Below are positions 15,154 through 22,711 of a stretch of DNA of 38,846 nucleotides, piece by piece. The notes under the pieces are model-generated. The model ran no database searches and was not told the origin of the DNA. It worked only from the letters and a program-made list of their open reading frames with translations. Each line of letters opens with the position of its first letter. Positions within the stretch are counted from its first letter, which is position 1. The stretch is from Streptomyces gelaticus (GTDB taxonomy: Bacteria; Actinomycetota; Actinomycetes; Streptomycetales; Streptomycetaceae). The translations under genes were made by a program, and so were the position numbers. The DNA is taken from assembly GCF_014649535.1 (NCBI RefSeq), contig NZ_BMTF01000038.1, positions 1 through 38,846 of the forward strand, in the 5' to 3' direction.

Positions 15154-17070
15154 TCAGCGCTCGCGGGTCAGGGTGAGCAGGCCACCGGTCGGTACGGTCA
15201 CCGGGTTCACCCCGGCGACGAGGTCGAGCACGGCCTCGGACAGGATCTCACCTCGGCAGTCCTGTACGCGGGTGAGTACTTTCTCCGGCCGGGCGGCGGT
15301 CAGCAGCACCACGGGGTCGCCGTCCGCGTTGGCGACGAGCAGCGTCTGCGGACCGTCCGCGGCGTGCCGGTCCGGGAGGGCGACGGGCAGTGGCGCGTAG
15401 CGTGCGACCACGGTGGTGCGGTGGTCGCGGGCGCGGACCAGGGGGTACCCCAGGTCCGGCCGGGCGGGTTCCAGAACTCCGAGCTGGAGGACATCGGCGT
15501 ACCGTCGGGAGATGCCGAGCCAGAAACGCAGGGTGGCGAGCTGGTCGGGGCTCTGGGCGGCGAGGTCGACGGAGATCTGCGGCACCGAGAACAGGGCGTT
15601 GACGAGGTGGACGGCGATGGCCTCGGGTGTCTCGGCGGAGTGCCACGTGATCATGTCGGCGTGGACGGCCAGCGGGCCCGCGGTGAGACGGCAGTCGATG
15701 GTGCGCTGGCGGTTCTCGGCGGGGCTGAGCGGGCAGTCGGTGGCGCGGACCATGGTGGCGTACGGCCACAGCCCGGGGCTGACGTACGGCTGGCGGTGCT
15801 CGACGATCACGTCGGGCCGGGTGCGGCGCAGGCGGGCGTCGAGGTCGGCGAGCAGCTGGAGCAGGCCCTCGTGGACGGTGGCGTGGTCGGCGCCGGCCGG
15901 GGCGGGCGGGGGGTCGGTGACGGCGAAGCGGTCGATGAAGTCGAGCTTCAGGCCGTCCATGTCCCACTGCTCGACGGCGCGGGAGACCTTCTCGATCAGG
16001 TAGGCGCGGACCTCGGGGTGGCGGGGGTCGAGCACGGCCGCGTCCAGGTGGGGTTCCTCGCGCAGGATCATGCCCTTGAAACGGTCCCAGGCGTCGTTGT
16101 GCCGGCCGATGAACGGCAGTGCGTACCACAGGAGGTAGGCGAGGCCGGTCCGGTGGACCTCGGCGACGTGGGCGGCGGGGTCGGGGAAGGCCACCGGGTT
16201 GGGCTCCCAGTCGCCGCAGTGGCCGTAGCCGCGGGCCCGGTCGGTGGTCTGCCAGCCGTCGTCGACGATGATGCTCTCGCAGCCGACGGCCGCGGCGAGG
16301 GCGGCCTGTCGTTCGACGACGGCGGTGTCGACGTTCTGGTGGAGGCTGTACCAGGTGGAGTAGGCGGGCATCCGGGCGGCGGGGGCGACGCCGGGATGGT
16401 TCAGGCCCTCGGCCCACCATGCGGTGACGTCCCGCAGGGTGGCGGCGAAGTGGTGGCCGCTGAGGTCGATCCGCAGCCGCAGCGGCGGCCCGTCCGGGGT
16501 GAGGTCCTGCTCGACGGTGAAGGCGAACTCGTTGGTTTCCTCCACCACGCCGACGCCGACGCGCACGGGTGCGGAGGTCTCGGCCGCGGCGGCGGTGCAC
16601 AGGGCGCGGTCGTCGGCGCCGACGAGGCTGGCGACGGGGGCGCCCAGGGCGAGCGAGACGGTGCGGGGGGCGATCCAGGACGGCGGCAGCCAGCGGGAGG
16701 CGTTGGTGTCCGGGGTCCAGCAGGCGGTGGCCCCGAGGCAGGGGACCCGCCATTCGGCGCGGACGGTGGCCGCGGCCGCCGCCCGGACCTCGATCAGGGC
16801 CACGCCGTCACCGGCCGGGGTGACGGCGGTCTCCAGCCGGTCGCAGCCGAGCCCGGTGAGGTGGACGGTGAGCGGGGCCCCGGTGGAGAGGGACAGACCG
16901 GTGTCGAGCTGCCGGTGGCCGACGGTGCCGGGGGTGGCCCCGGTCGGCGTGTTCGGGCGCCACACCGGGGCGAGCTGCTGCGGGGCGTGCTGCTGCGGAT
17001 CGGCGTCCGGCTCCGGGGGCACGTGCGTGCTCTCGGTAACCTCGGCGGCGGGGCGCGGTTCGGTGGTCAT
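15154..17070 (-). CDS. Glycoside hydrolase family 36, alpha-galactosidase-like
   Basis: 638 residues, no signal peptide, so it acts in the cytoplasm on imported sugar. A beta-rich N-terminal domain (about 40-215) precedes the (beta/alpha)8 barrel. Catalytic landmarks are IIVDDGWQ (Asp270/271), CGDWEPN, the nucleophile in LKLDF (Asp377) and the likely acid/base in VRATDCP (Asp445). A small beta domain closes the protein. GH36 enzymes release alpha-galactose or alpha-GalNAc, or transfer galactosyl groups; the substrate cannot be read here. The ATG is 7 bases from the upstream permease stop, with AAGGAG within that gene's end. The first 35 residues are low-complexity. Its position with importer and repressor genes supports catabolism of an alpha-galactoside. 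Confidence 0.88.
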   Translation of the reverse strand: MTTEPRPAAEVTESTHVPPEPDADPQQHAPQQLAPVWRPNTPTGATPGTVGHRQLDTGLSLSTGAPLTVHLTGLGCDRLETAVTPAGDGVALIEVRAAAAATVRAEWRVPCLGATACWTPDTNASRWLPPSWIAPRTVSLALGAPVASLVGADDRALCTAAAAETSAPVRVGVGVVEETNEFAFTVEQDLTPDGPPLRLRIDLSGHHFAATLRDVTAWWAEGLNHPGVAPAARMPAYSTWYSLHQNVDTAVVERQAALAAAVGCESIIVDDGWQTTDRARGYGHCGDWEPNPVAFPDPAAHVAEVHRTGLAYLLWYALPFIGRHNDAWDRFKGMILREEPHLDAAVLDPRHPEVRAYLIEKVSRAVEQWDMDGLKLDFIDRFAVTDPPPAPAGADHATVHEGLLQLLADLDARLRRTRPDVIVEHRQPYVSPGLWPYATMVRATDCPLSPAENRQRTIDCRLTAGPLAVHADMITWHSAETPEAIAVHLVNALFSVPQISVDLAAQSPDQLATLRFWLGISRRYADVLQLGVLEPARPDLGYPLVRARDHRTTVVARYAPLPVALPDRHAADGPQTLLVANADGDPVVLLTAARPEKVLTRVQDCRGEILSEAVLDLVAGVNPVTVPTGGLLTLTRER

Positions 17071-17077
17071 GGTGTGG

Positions 17078-17893
17078 TCACTCCTTGGTGGCCCCGGCCA
17101 GCAGACCGGAGATGAACTGGCGTTGCAGGACGAGGAAGAGGGCCATCACGGGGATGGCGGCGATGCCCGCGGCGAGCAGGACCTGCGCGTAGTTGGTGGT
17201 CGACAGCCCCTGCAGGGTGGCGGTGGCCACGGGCAGCGTGTACATCTCCGGGCTGCGCAGCGCGATCAGCGGCCAGACGAACTGGTTCCAGCTGCCGAGG
17301 AAGACGAACAGCGCCAGCGCCGCGATGATCGGCCGGTTGACCGGGATGACGATCTTCCACAGCACCCGGAGTTCACCGGCGCCGTCGACACGGGCCGCGT
17401 CCAGGAGTTCGTCGGGCATGGAGCGCAGCGCCTGCCGCATCAGGAAGATGCCGAACGGGGTGACCAGACCGGGCAGGATGATGGACTGGTAGGAGTCGAT
17501 CAGGCCCAGTTCCATCATCATCTGGAAGATCGGGATCAGCATCACCGTGTCGGGGATGACCAGGGTGCTGAGCAGCAGGACGAAGAACAGATTGCGCCCG
17601 CGGAACTCGAACTTGGCGAAGGCGTACCCGGCCAGGAGCGAGACGGCGACGGCACCGAGCGTCTGGACGCCCGCCACCACCAGGGTGTTGAGCAGGACCC
17701 GGGTGAGTCCGATGGACTCCTCCAGCCCGCGGAGGTTCTCCATGAGGTGGCCGCCGGGCAGCAGTTTCGGTGGCCAGGAGAACACGTCCTTGTCCTCCTG
17801 GGTCGCGGCCATGGCGAGCCAGTAGAACGGACCGACGCAGAGCGCGAAGGCGCCCGCGAGCAGCAGCGTGAGCAGAGGGCCGCGGGGCTTCAC
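17078..17893 (-). CDS. Sugar ABC transporter permease (MalG type)
   Basis: 271 residues, six predicted membrane segments. The EAA loop reads ELLDAARVDGAGELRVLWKI, contacting the ATPase. The family is MalG/carbohydrate uptake type 1. The GTG start at 17893-17891 overlaps the stop of the first permease (GTGA), so translation is coupled; the larger frame upstream is a shadow of that gene. Partner of the other permease and the binding lipoprotein. No ATPase gene is present in the operon; streptomycete sugar importers of this type usually share the ATPase MsiK encoded elsewhere. Confidence 0.92.
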   Translation of the reverse strand: MKPRGPLLTLLLAGAFALCVGPFYWLAMAATQEDKDVFSWPPKLLPGGHLMENLRGLEESIGLTRVLLNTLVVAGVQTLGAVAVSLLAGYAFAKFEFRGRNLFFVLLLSTLVIPDTVMLIPIFQMMMELGLIDSYQSIILPGLVTPFGIFLMRQALRSMPDELLDAARVDGAGELRVLWKIVIPVNRPIIAALALFVFLGSWNQFVWPLIALRSPEMYTLPVATATLQGLSTTNYAQVLLAAGIAAIPVMALFLVLQRQFISGLLAGATKE

Positions 17894-18855
17894 CGGCGCT
17901 CTCCCATCAGGCGGACCTGCAGGATGCCGAGCACGGACACGATCAGCGCGAGCGCGTAGGCGATGGCCGAGGCGTAACCGAAGTCGAAGTATTTGAAGCC
18001 GTTGTTGTAGAGGTACATGGTGACCGTCAAGGTGGCGTTGTCGGGGCCGCCGCCGGTGAGAACGTACGGCTCGTCGAAGAGCTGCAGGGTGCCGATGGTG
18101 GAGAGCACCACGGTGAGGAGCAGGATCGGCCGCAGCTGGGGAAGGGTGATGGAGACGAAGCGGCGGACCGGTCCCGCGCCGTCGACCATCGCTGCCTCGT
18201 ACAGCTCCTTGGGAATGCCCTGCAGGCCGGCGAGGTACATCACCGCGTTGTAGCCGGTGTAGTGCCAGGTGATGACGAGGACGACGCCCACGCGGGCCCA
18301 GGAGGGGCTGCCGAGCCAGTTCACCCGGTCGACGCCGAACAGGGAGAGGACCCAGTTCAGCAGCCCGGCGTCGCGGTTGAGGATCACGGAGAACATCACG
18401 CCCGCGGCGACCAGTCCGGTCAGCGAGGGAACGAAGACGCCGAGTCGCCAGAGCGGGCGCAGCCAGACCTTGGTGGAGTTGAGGGCGAGGGCGACGAGCA
18501 GCGCCAGGCCGAGCATCAGCGGCACCTGGACGACCAGGATCAGCGCGGTGTTCTTCAGCGCGGTCCAGAACAGCGGATCGTCCAGCAGGCGCCGGTAGTT
18601 GGCGAGTCCGGCGAAGGTCCGGTCGTCGCCGCTGCCGGTGGTGAGGCTGATCCAGAGCGAGGAAGCGATGGGGTACGCCTTGAAGACCGCGAACCCCAGG
18701 ACGGCGGGCATGATCAGCAGGTACGGGACGGAGCCGCGGGTCAGCAGCCGGCGTCGGCGCGGGCGGGCGCGGCCGGTGCGCGCAGGAGCGCCGCGGCCGG
18801 CCGGGGCGGCGGCGGTGGTGGTGGCGGGAACGCGTTCGGGCAGGACGGAGGACAT
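17890..18855 (-). CDS. Sugar ABC transporter permease (MalF type)
   Basis: 321 residues. A basic, Ala/Pro-rich cytoplasmic tail (1-45) is followed by six membrane segments. The EAA loop reads ELYEAAMVDGAGPVRRFVSI. It forms the channel with the second permease, whose start overlaps its stop by 4 bases. The ATG has only a moderate site and lies 5 bases after the binding-protein stop. The role is uptake of an oligosaccharide, probably an alpha-galactoside given the neighbouring GH36 enzyme. Confidence 0.92.
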   Translation of the reverse strand: MSSVLPERVPATTTAAAPAGRGAPARTGRARPRRRRLLTRGSVPYLLIMPAVLGFAVFKAYPIASSLWISLTTGSGDDRTFAGLANYRRLLDDPLFWTALKNTALILVVQVPLMLGLALLVALALNSTKVWLRPLWRLGVFVPSLTGLVAAGVMFSVILNRDAGLLNWVLSLFGVDRVNWLGSPSWARVGVVLVITWHYTGYNAVMYLAGLQGIPKELYEAAMVDGAGPVRRFVSITLPQLRPILLLTVVLSTIGTLQLFDEPYVLTGGGPDNATLTVTMYLYNNGFKYFDFGYASAIAYALALIVSVLGILQVRLMGERR

Positions 18856-18860
18856 GGTGG

Positions 18861-20192
18861 TCAGGCCGCCTGCTGCCGGCCGGTCTGCTGGGCGAGCCGT
18901 TCGGCGGCGTCCCTGAGGGCGCGGGCCGGGTCGGCTCCCTTGACCAGCACCTGGCTCTGGGCGTCACTGGCGAGCTTGAGAGCACGGGTGTAGTCGCCGG
19001 TGAAGTTGGTGGCTTCGGAGCCGGCGGAGAGCGAGTCGACGAAGGTCTTCAGCACCTTCTGGCCGCCGTAGAACGGGTGGGGCGCGCTGAACCTCGGGTC
19101 GTCGTACGCCGCGCCGAGGGCGGGGAAGACGCCACCGGAGGTGAACATCCGGTTGATCTCGGCGGGCTTGGTGAGCGCGTACTCGATGAACCGCCAGGCG
19201 GCCCGGCGGCGCCTGCTCGATGTGGCGACGGCCAGGTAGGTGGAGTTGACGATGACGCTGCGACCGCCCCCGGCAACGGCGGCGGGAGGCTGCATGACGC
19301 GCCATTTCCCCTTCTGGTCGGGGAACTTGGTGGCCAGGTACTCGACGGCCCAGGCGGGGTCCGGGGAGGTGGCGAGCTTCCCCTGGGCGAGCAGGCGCTT
19401 CCTGGTGCCCTGGCCCGCGGTGTCGGCGAGCAGGCCGTCGTCGTTGAGCCGCTTGATGATGGTGAGGGCCTGGACGGCTTCCGCGGAGGCGAGCGTGATC
19501 CTGCCCTTCCGGTCGAAGTAGAACGCGCCCTGGAGCTGCATCAGGTTCTGGAAGAAGTCCATGTCCGGGGTGGTGCCGGGCTTGTCCAGCCCGAGCAGTC
19601 GGGCACCGGTGGCGGAGAGGATCTTCGGCCCGGCGGCGATCAGATCGTCCCAGCTCCTGATGTCCGCGGGGTCGACACCGGCCTTGTCGAAGTAGTCCTG
19701 CCGGTAGAACAGACCGAGCGGGTTGACCTCCCACGGGAGGGCGCGGGCGGCCTTGTCCTTGCCTATGACGGTCGGCCACAGTCCTTCGGCGAAGTCGCTC
19801 TGGTACCGGTCGGCCCCGAGTGCGGACAGGTCGGCGAGGCCGTCGGGGAACTTCTCCAGGTAGCCGGGCAGGTAGTCGACGCCGATGTGCAGGACGTCGG
19901 CGAGGCCCTTGCCGCCGGAGGCGAGGCCGACAGTGATCTTGTCCCAGATGGCCGGGTTGCCGACGTCCTGTACGTCGACCTTGATCCCGGGGTTGTCCCG
20001 CTCGAAGGAAGGGACGACGCCGCGCAGGGCCTCGGCCGCGGTGGTCCAGCTCCAGACGGTGATCCGGCCGCTGTCGCCGTCGGCGCCGGTGACGCCGCCC
20101 GATCCGTTGTCGCCGCAGGCGGTCAGGCCGAGCCCGGCGGCGGAGGCGGTGGCGAGCTGGAGCAGCCTGCGACGGCTCAGTTGATGGGACAT
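18861..20192 (-). CDS. Sugar-binding lipoprotein of the ABC importer
   Basis: 443 residues. The N-terminus MSHQLSRRRLLQLATA has a twin-arginine-like SRRRLLQ and a lipobox LTAC (Cys at about 25), so it may be exported folded by Tat and then lipidated. The rest is a type 1 extracellular solute-binding protein: ITVWSWTTAAEALRGVVPSFERDNPGIKVDV at the start, then DLIAAGPKIL, the WAVEYLA stretch, and an Ala/Gln-rich close. It captures the sugar outside the membrane and hands it to the two permeases downstream. Gaps of 14 bases to the PLP-enzyme stop and 5 bases to the first permease show one transcript. Confidence 0.92.
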   Translation of the reverse strand: MSHQLSRRRLLQLATASAAGLGLTACGDNGSGGVTGADGDSGRITVWSWTTAAEALRGVVPSFERDNPGIKVDVQDVGNPAIWDKITVGLASGGKGLADVLHIGVDYLPGYLEKFPDGLADLSALGADRYQSDFAEGLWPTVIGKDKAARALPWEVNPLGLFYRQDYFDKAGVDPADIRSWDDLIAAGPKILSATGARLLGLDKPGTTPDMDFFQNLMQLQGAFYFDRKGRITLASAEAVQALTIIKRLNDDGLLADTAGQGTRKRLLAQGKLATSPDPAWAVEYLATKFPDQKGKWRVMQPPAAVAGGGRSVIVNSTYLAVATSSRRRRAAWRFIEYALTKPAEINRMFTSGGVFPALGAAYDDPRFSAPHPFYGGQKVLKTFVDSLSAGSEATNFTGDYTRALKLASDAQSQVLVKGADPARALRDAAERLAQQTGRQQAA

Positions 20193-20206
20193 GTCGGCTC
20201 CTGGGG

Positions 20207-21304
20207 TCAGTGGGTGGTACGGCGGGCAGTGAGGGTGTGCAGCGCCTCGGCAAGCAGGTCGGCCGCGGCGTCCGGGGTGGAGGTGTGGGGGGACAGCCGG
20301 ATCCACTCGTCGCGACGGGTGGTGACCAGGCCGGCCGCTTCGAGGGTGCGGTGGACGGTGGCGGGGTCGTGGCCGGGCAGGCGGAAGGTGCCGATGCCGG
20401 CACGCTCGTGGGGGCCGAGTCCGTCCAGCAGGACATCGGCGCCGGCCCCCCGTGCACGGTCGAGCAGGTCGGCGAGGGTGGCGCGGATACGGGCTCCGGC
20501 GGCGGCCGGGCCGCCCCCGTCGAGCAGGTCGTCGATGGCCGCGCCGATGGCCGCGGCGGCCGGGAAGTCCGGGTTGGTGGCGAGGTGGGCGGCCGCCCCG
20601 GGCAGCGGTGGTGCCGGGTGCACGGGCGCGAAGGGCTCCGCGACGCCGGCCCAGCCGCCGAGCCCGGGAGCCAGGTGCTCGGCGCACCGGTCGCGGATCA
20701 GCAGCAGCGCGGCTCCCCAGCCGGCCCTCAGCCACTTCTGGCCGCCGCTGACGAGGATGTCGGCGGCGTCCGCTTCGAGCGGGACGGAGCCCAGGCCCTG
20801 GATGGCGTCGACGATCAGCAGCCGACCGGGGCCGAGCACCTCCTTGAGGGCGGCGAGCGGGGCCAGGTGGCCGGTGAGCGAGTCGACGGCGCTGACGGCG
20901 AGGGCGACGACGTCGGGGGTGAGGTGGCGGCGCAGCAGGTCGGGGGTGATGTGCCGCTGCCCGGCCGGGTCGACGAGGCGGACCGCGGGGCCGCCGCGGT
21001 CGGCGAAACGCAGCCAGGGGTAGAGGTTGGCGGGGAATTCGTCGCGGGGCACCAGGACCGTACCGGGGCCTTGGAGCGCGGCGGCCACGGTGAACAGGCC
21101 GTTGCTGGTGGACGGGGCAAGAGCGATCTCGTGCCGCCTGGCACCGAGCAGCCGGGCCGCCGAGGTCTGGGCGGCGTCGCCGAGGGCGAACAGCCGGTCG
21201 AGGTCGGTCGGGTCGACGCGGGCGGCGAGCGCGGTCGTGGCGGCCAGCGCCGCGACAGCCGGGCGGGAGAGCGGACCGATCCTGGCGTAGTCGAGGTAGC
21301 CCAC
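20207..21304 (-). CDS. Class V PLP-dependent aminotransferase-like enzyme, first gene of the sugar operon
   Basis: About 365 residues from the GTG at 21304. The open frame extends to a TTG at 21370, but that codon is next to the predicted -10 box and inside the operator, so it would probably not be transcribed. YLDYARIGPLS at the N-terminus, STSNGLF, VDAIQGLGSVPLEADAADILVSGGQKWL (Lys of QKW as PLP lysine) and the C-terminal LSPHTSTPDAA are class V features (cysteine desulfurase, isopenicillin N epimerase and kynureninase-like enzymes). The exact reaction is unknown. Being first in the transcript, 14 bases before the sugar-binding gene, it should act on the imported compound or its product, suggesting an amino-bearing glycoside. 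The start is uncertain because no ribosome-binding site is visible at either codon. Confidence 0.82.
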   Translation of the reverse strand: MGYLDYARIGPLSRPAVAALAATTALAARVDPTDLDRLFALGDAAQTSAARLLGARRHEIALAPSTSNGLFTVAAALQGPGTVLVPRDEFPANLYPWLRFADRGGPAVRLVDPAGQRHITPDLLRRHLTPDVVALAVSAVDSLTGHLAPLAALKEVLGPGRLLIVDAIQGLGSVPLEADAADILVSGGQKWLRAGWGAALLLIRDRCAEHLAPGLGGWAGVAEPFAPVHPAPPLPGAAAHLATNPDFPAAAAIGAAIDDLLDGGGPAAAGARIRATLADLLDRARGAGADVLLDGLGPHERAGIGTFRLPGHDPATVHRTLEAAGLVTTRRDEWIRLSPHTSTPDAAADLLAEALHTLTARRTTH

Positions 21305-21354
21305 CGCCGGACCGCGGACGGGGTCCGGGCCAGGGGTGGTGGAGTCGGGTCGGC

Positions 21355-21374
21355 AAATTTGATCGTTCAAAATT
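21355..21374 (-). promoter_or_regulatory. LacI-type operator at the sugar operon promoter
   Basis: The core TTTGATCGTTCAAA (21358-21371) is a 14-base palindrome with a central CG and two mismatching symmetric pairs, the form usual for LacI-family operators. It overlaps the -10 box and the predicted transcript start of the sugar operon, whose last gene encodes a LacI-family repressor. Confidence 0.65.
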
Positions 21375-21377
21375 ATG
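21372..21377 (-). promoter_or_regulatory. -10 box of the sugar operon
   Basis: The minus strand reads CATAAT, five of six bases matching TATAAT, in an AT-rich patch unusual for this DNA. No good -35 hexamer is seen 16-18 bases upstream, so an activator may be needed. A further TGAA-GG-TTCA palindrome lies upstream at about 21406-21415. Confidence 0.5.
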
Positions 21378-21476
21378 CCCTAACGGCGCTTGCTACATGT
21401 ACTTCCGGTGATTTGAAGGTTCACATTAGGGAGACGGAGTCACCCCGGCAAGAGGTTCGTCACAATTGATTTCCGG

Positions 21477-21515
21477 TCCGCGGGGCCGACGTGGCCGTCC
21501 TGTCGGCCCCGCGGA
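21477..21515 (-). terminator. Terminator after hemB
   Basis: TCCGCGGGGCCGAC (21477-21490) pairs perfectly with GTCGGCCCCGCGGA (21502-21515). A second hairpin, CCGGGGGCCG (21521-21530) with CGGCCCCCGG (21553-21562), lies between it and the hemB stop. Together they isolate the sugar operon from hemB. Confidence 0.85.
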
Positions 21516-21592
21516 CGCGGCCGGGGGCCGCCGCAGCACTCCCGTGCCGCGACGGCCCCCGGAGTCCGCCCGCGTCGTCGCTTCCGCTCGGC

Positions 21593-22588
21593 TCAGCCCC
21601 GCAGCCGCTGTGCGACCTCCGTCGCCCAGTACGTCAGGATCATCTGCGCGCCCGCGCGCCGGATCCCGGTCAGGCTCTCCAGAATGGCGGCGTCCCGGTC
21701 GATCCAGCCCTTCTCCGCGGCGGCCTCGATCATCGCGTACTCACCGCTGATCTGGTACGCGGCCACCGGCACGTCCACCGAGCCGGCGACCTTCGCGAGG
21801 ATGTCGAGGTACGGACCGGCCGGCTTGACCATGACCATGTCGGCGCCCTCTTCGAGGTCCAGCGCCAGCTCGCGCAGGGACTCACGGGCGTTCGCCGGGT
21901 CCTGCTGGTACGTCTTGCGGTCACCCTTGAGCGAGGAACCGACGGCCTCGCGGAACGGCCCGTAGAACGCCGAGGAGTACTTCGCGGTGTACGCGAGGAT
22001 CGAGACGTTCTCGTGGCCCGTCTGGTCCAGCGCGTCCCGGATGACGCCGACCTGGCCGTCCATCATGCCGCTCGGGCCCACCACATGGGCGCCCGCGTCG
22101 GCCTGGACCTGGGCCATCTCGGCGTACCGCTCCAGCGTCACGTCGTTGTCGACCCGGCCGTCCTCGGTCAGCACACCGCAGTGGCCGTGGTCGGTGTACT
22201 CGTCCAGGCACAGGTCCGACATGACGACGAGATCGTCACCGACCTCCGCGCGCACCGCGCGCAGCCCGGCCTGGAGGATGCCGTCCGGGTCGGTGCCCGC
22301 CGTGCCCCGGGCGTCCTTCTTCTCGTCCGCGGGGACGCCGAAGAGCATGATTCCGGAGACCCCGGCCGACACCGCGTCGACGGCGGCCTTCCGCAGGGTG
22401 TCCAGGGTGTGCTGCTGCACGCCGGGCATGGCCGAGATGGCGACCGGGGCGTCGATGCCCTCGCGCACGAACGCGGGCAGGATCAGATTCGCCGCATCGA
22501 GCCGTGTCTCGGCGACCATCCGCCGCATCGCCGGGGTCGTCCGCAGCCGCCGGGGGCGGGAGCCGGGGAAGTTTCCGTACACAGTCAT
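21593..22588 (-). CDS. hemB: Delta-aminolevulinic acid dehydratase (porphobilinogen synthase)
   Basis: 331 residues, normal length. Joins two 5-aminolevulinate molecules to porphobilinogen in the cytoplasm. The Schiff-base lysines are Lys203 (YTAKYSSAFYG) and Lys255 (VMVKPAGPYLD). The metal loop reads DLCLDEYTDHGHCG: Cys127 and Cys137 are present, but the middle ligand of the three-cysteine zinc site is Asp129, placing it towards the Asp-containing, Mg-type enzymes. ATG start at 22588. It lies downstream of the rex-hemACD run but behind a terminator, so it is probably a separate transcript. Confidence 0.96.
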   Translation of the reverse strand: MTVYGNFPGSRPRRLRTTPAMRRMVAETRLDAANLILPAFVREGIDAPVAISAMPGVQQHTLDTLRKAAVDAVSAGVSGIMLFGVPADEKKDARGTAGTDPDGILQAGLRAVRAEVGDDLVVMSDLCLDEYTDHGHCGVLTEDGRVDNDVTLERYAEMAQVQADAGAHVVGPSGMMDGQVGVIRDALDQTGHENVSILAYTAKYSSAFYGPFREAVGSSLKGDRKTYQQDPANARESLRELALDLEEGADMVMVKPAGPYLDILAKVAGSVDVPVAAYQISGEYAMIEAAAEKGWIDRDAAILESLTGIRRAGAQMILTYWATEVAQRLRG

Positions 22589-22658
22589 GCTTCGAGACTA
22601 GACCCGTACACATCACCGTCTTACCGACACCTGTGCCGGGAAAAGGCCGCGAAACGGG

Positions 22659-22692
22659 CAGGGGTCCGACCGCCGAAGCGGCCGGACCCCTG
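22659..22692 (-). terminator. Terminator of the rex-hemACD operon
   Basis: CAGGGGTCCG (22659-22668) and CGGACCCCTG (22683-22692) form a 10-bp stem, with an inner CCGC-CGAA-GCGG hairpin. It begins 20 bases after the hemD stop and precedes hemB. Confidence 0.85.
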
Positions 22693-22711
22693 AACACTCC
22701 CGACGGGCCGG

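Noticed and set aside
14959..17115. 718-residue plus-strand frame opposite lacI and GH36
   Set aside because: Gly/Val/Asp-rich antisense shadow with no domain; both minus-strand genes have clear catalytic or HTH motifs.
18861..21356. An 831-residue open frame covering the sugar-binding protein and the region upstream
   Set aside because: Only the part from 20192 on is real; before that the frame is the shadow of the PLP-enzyme gene, with Arg/Pro/Gly-rich translation.
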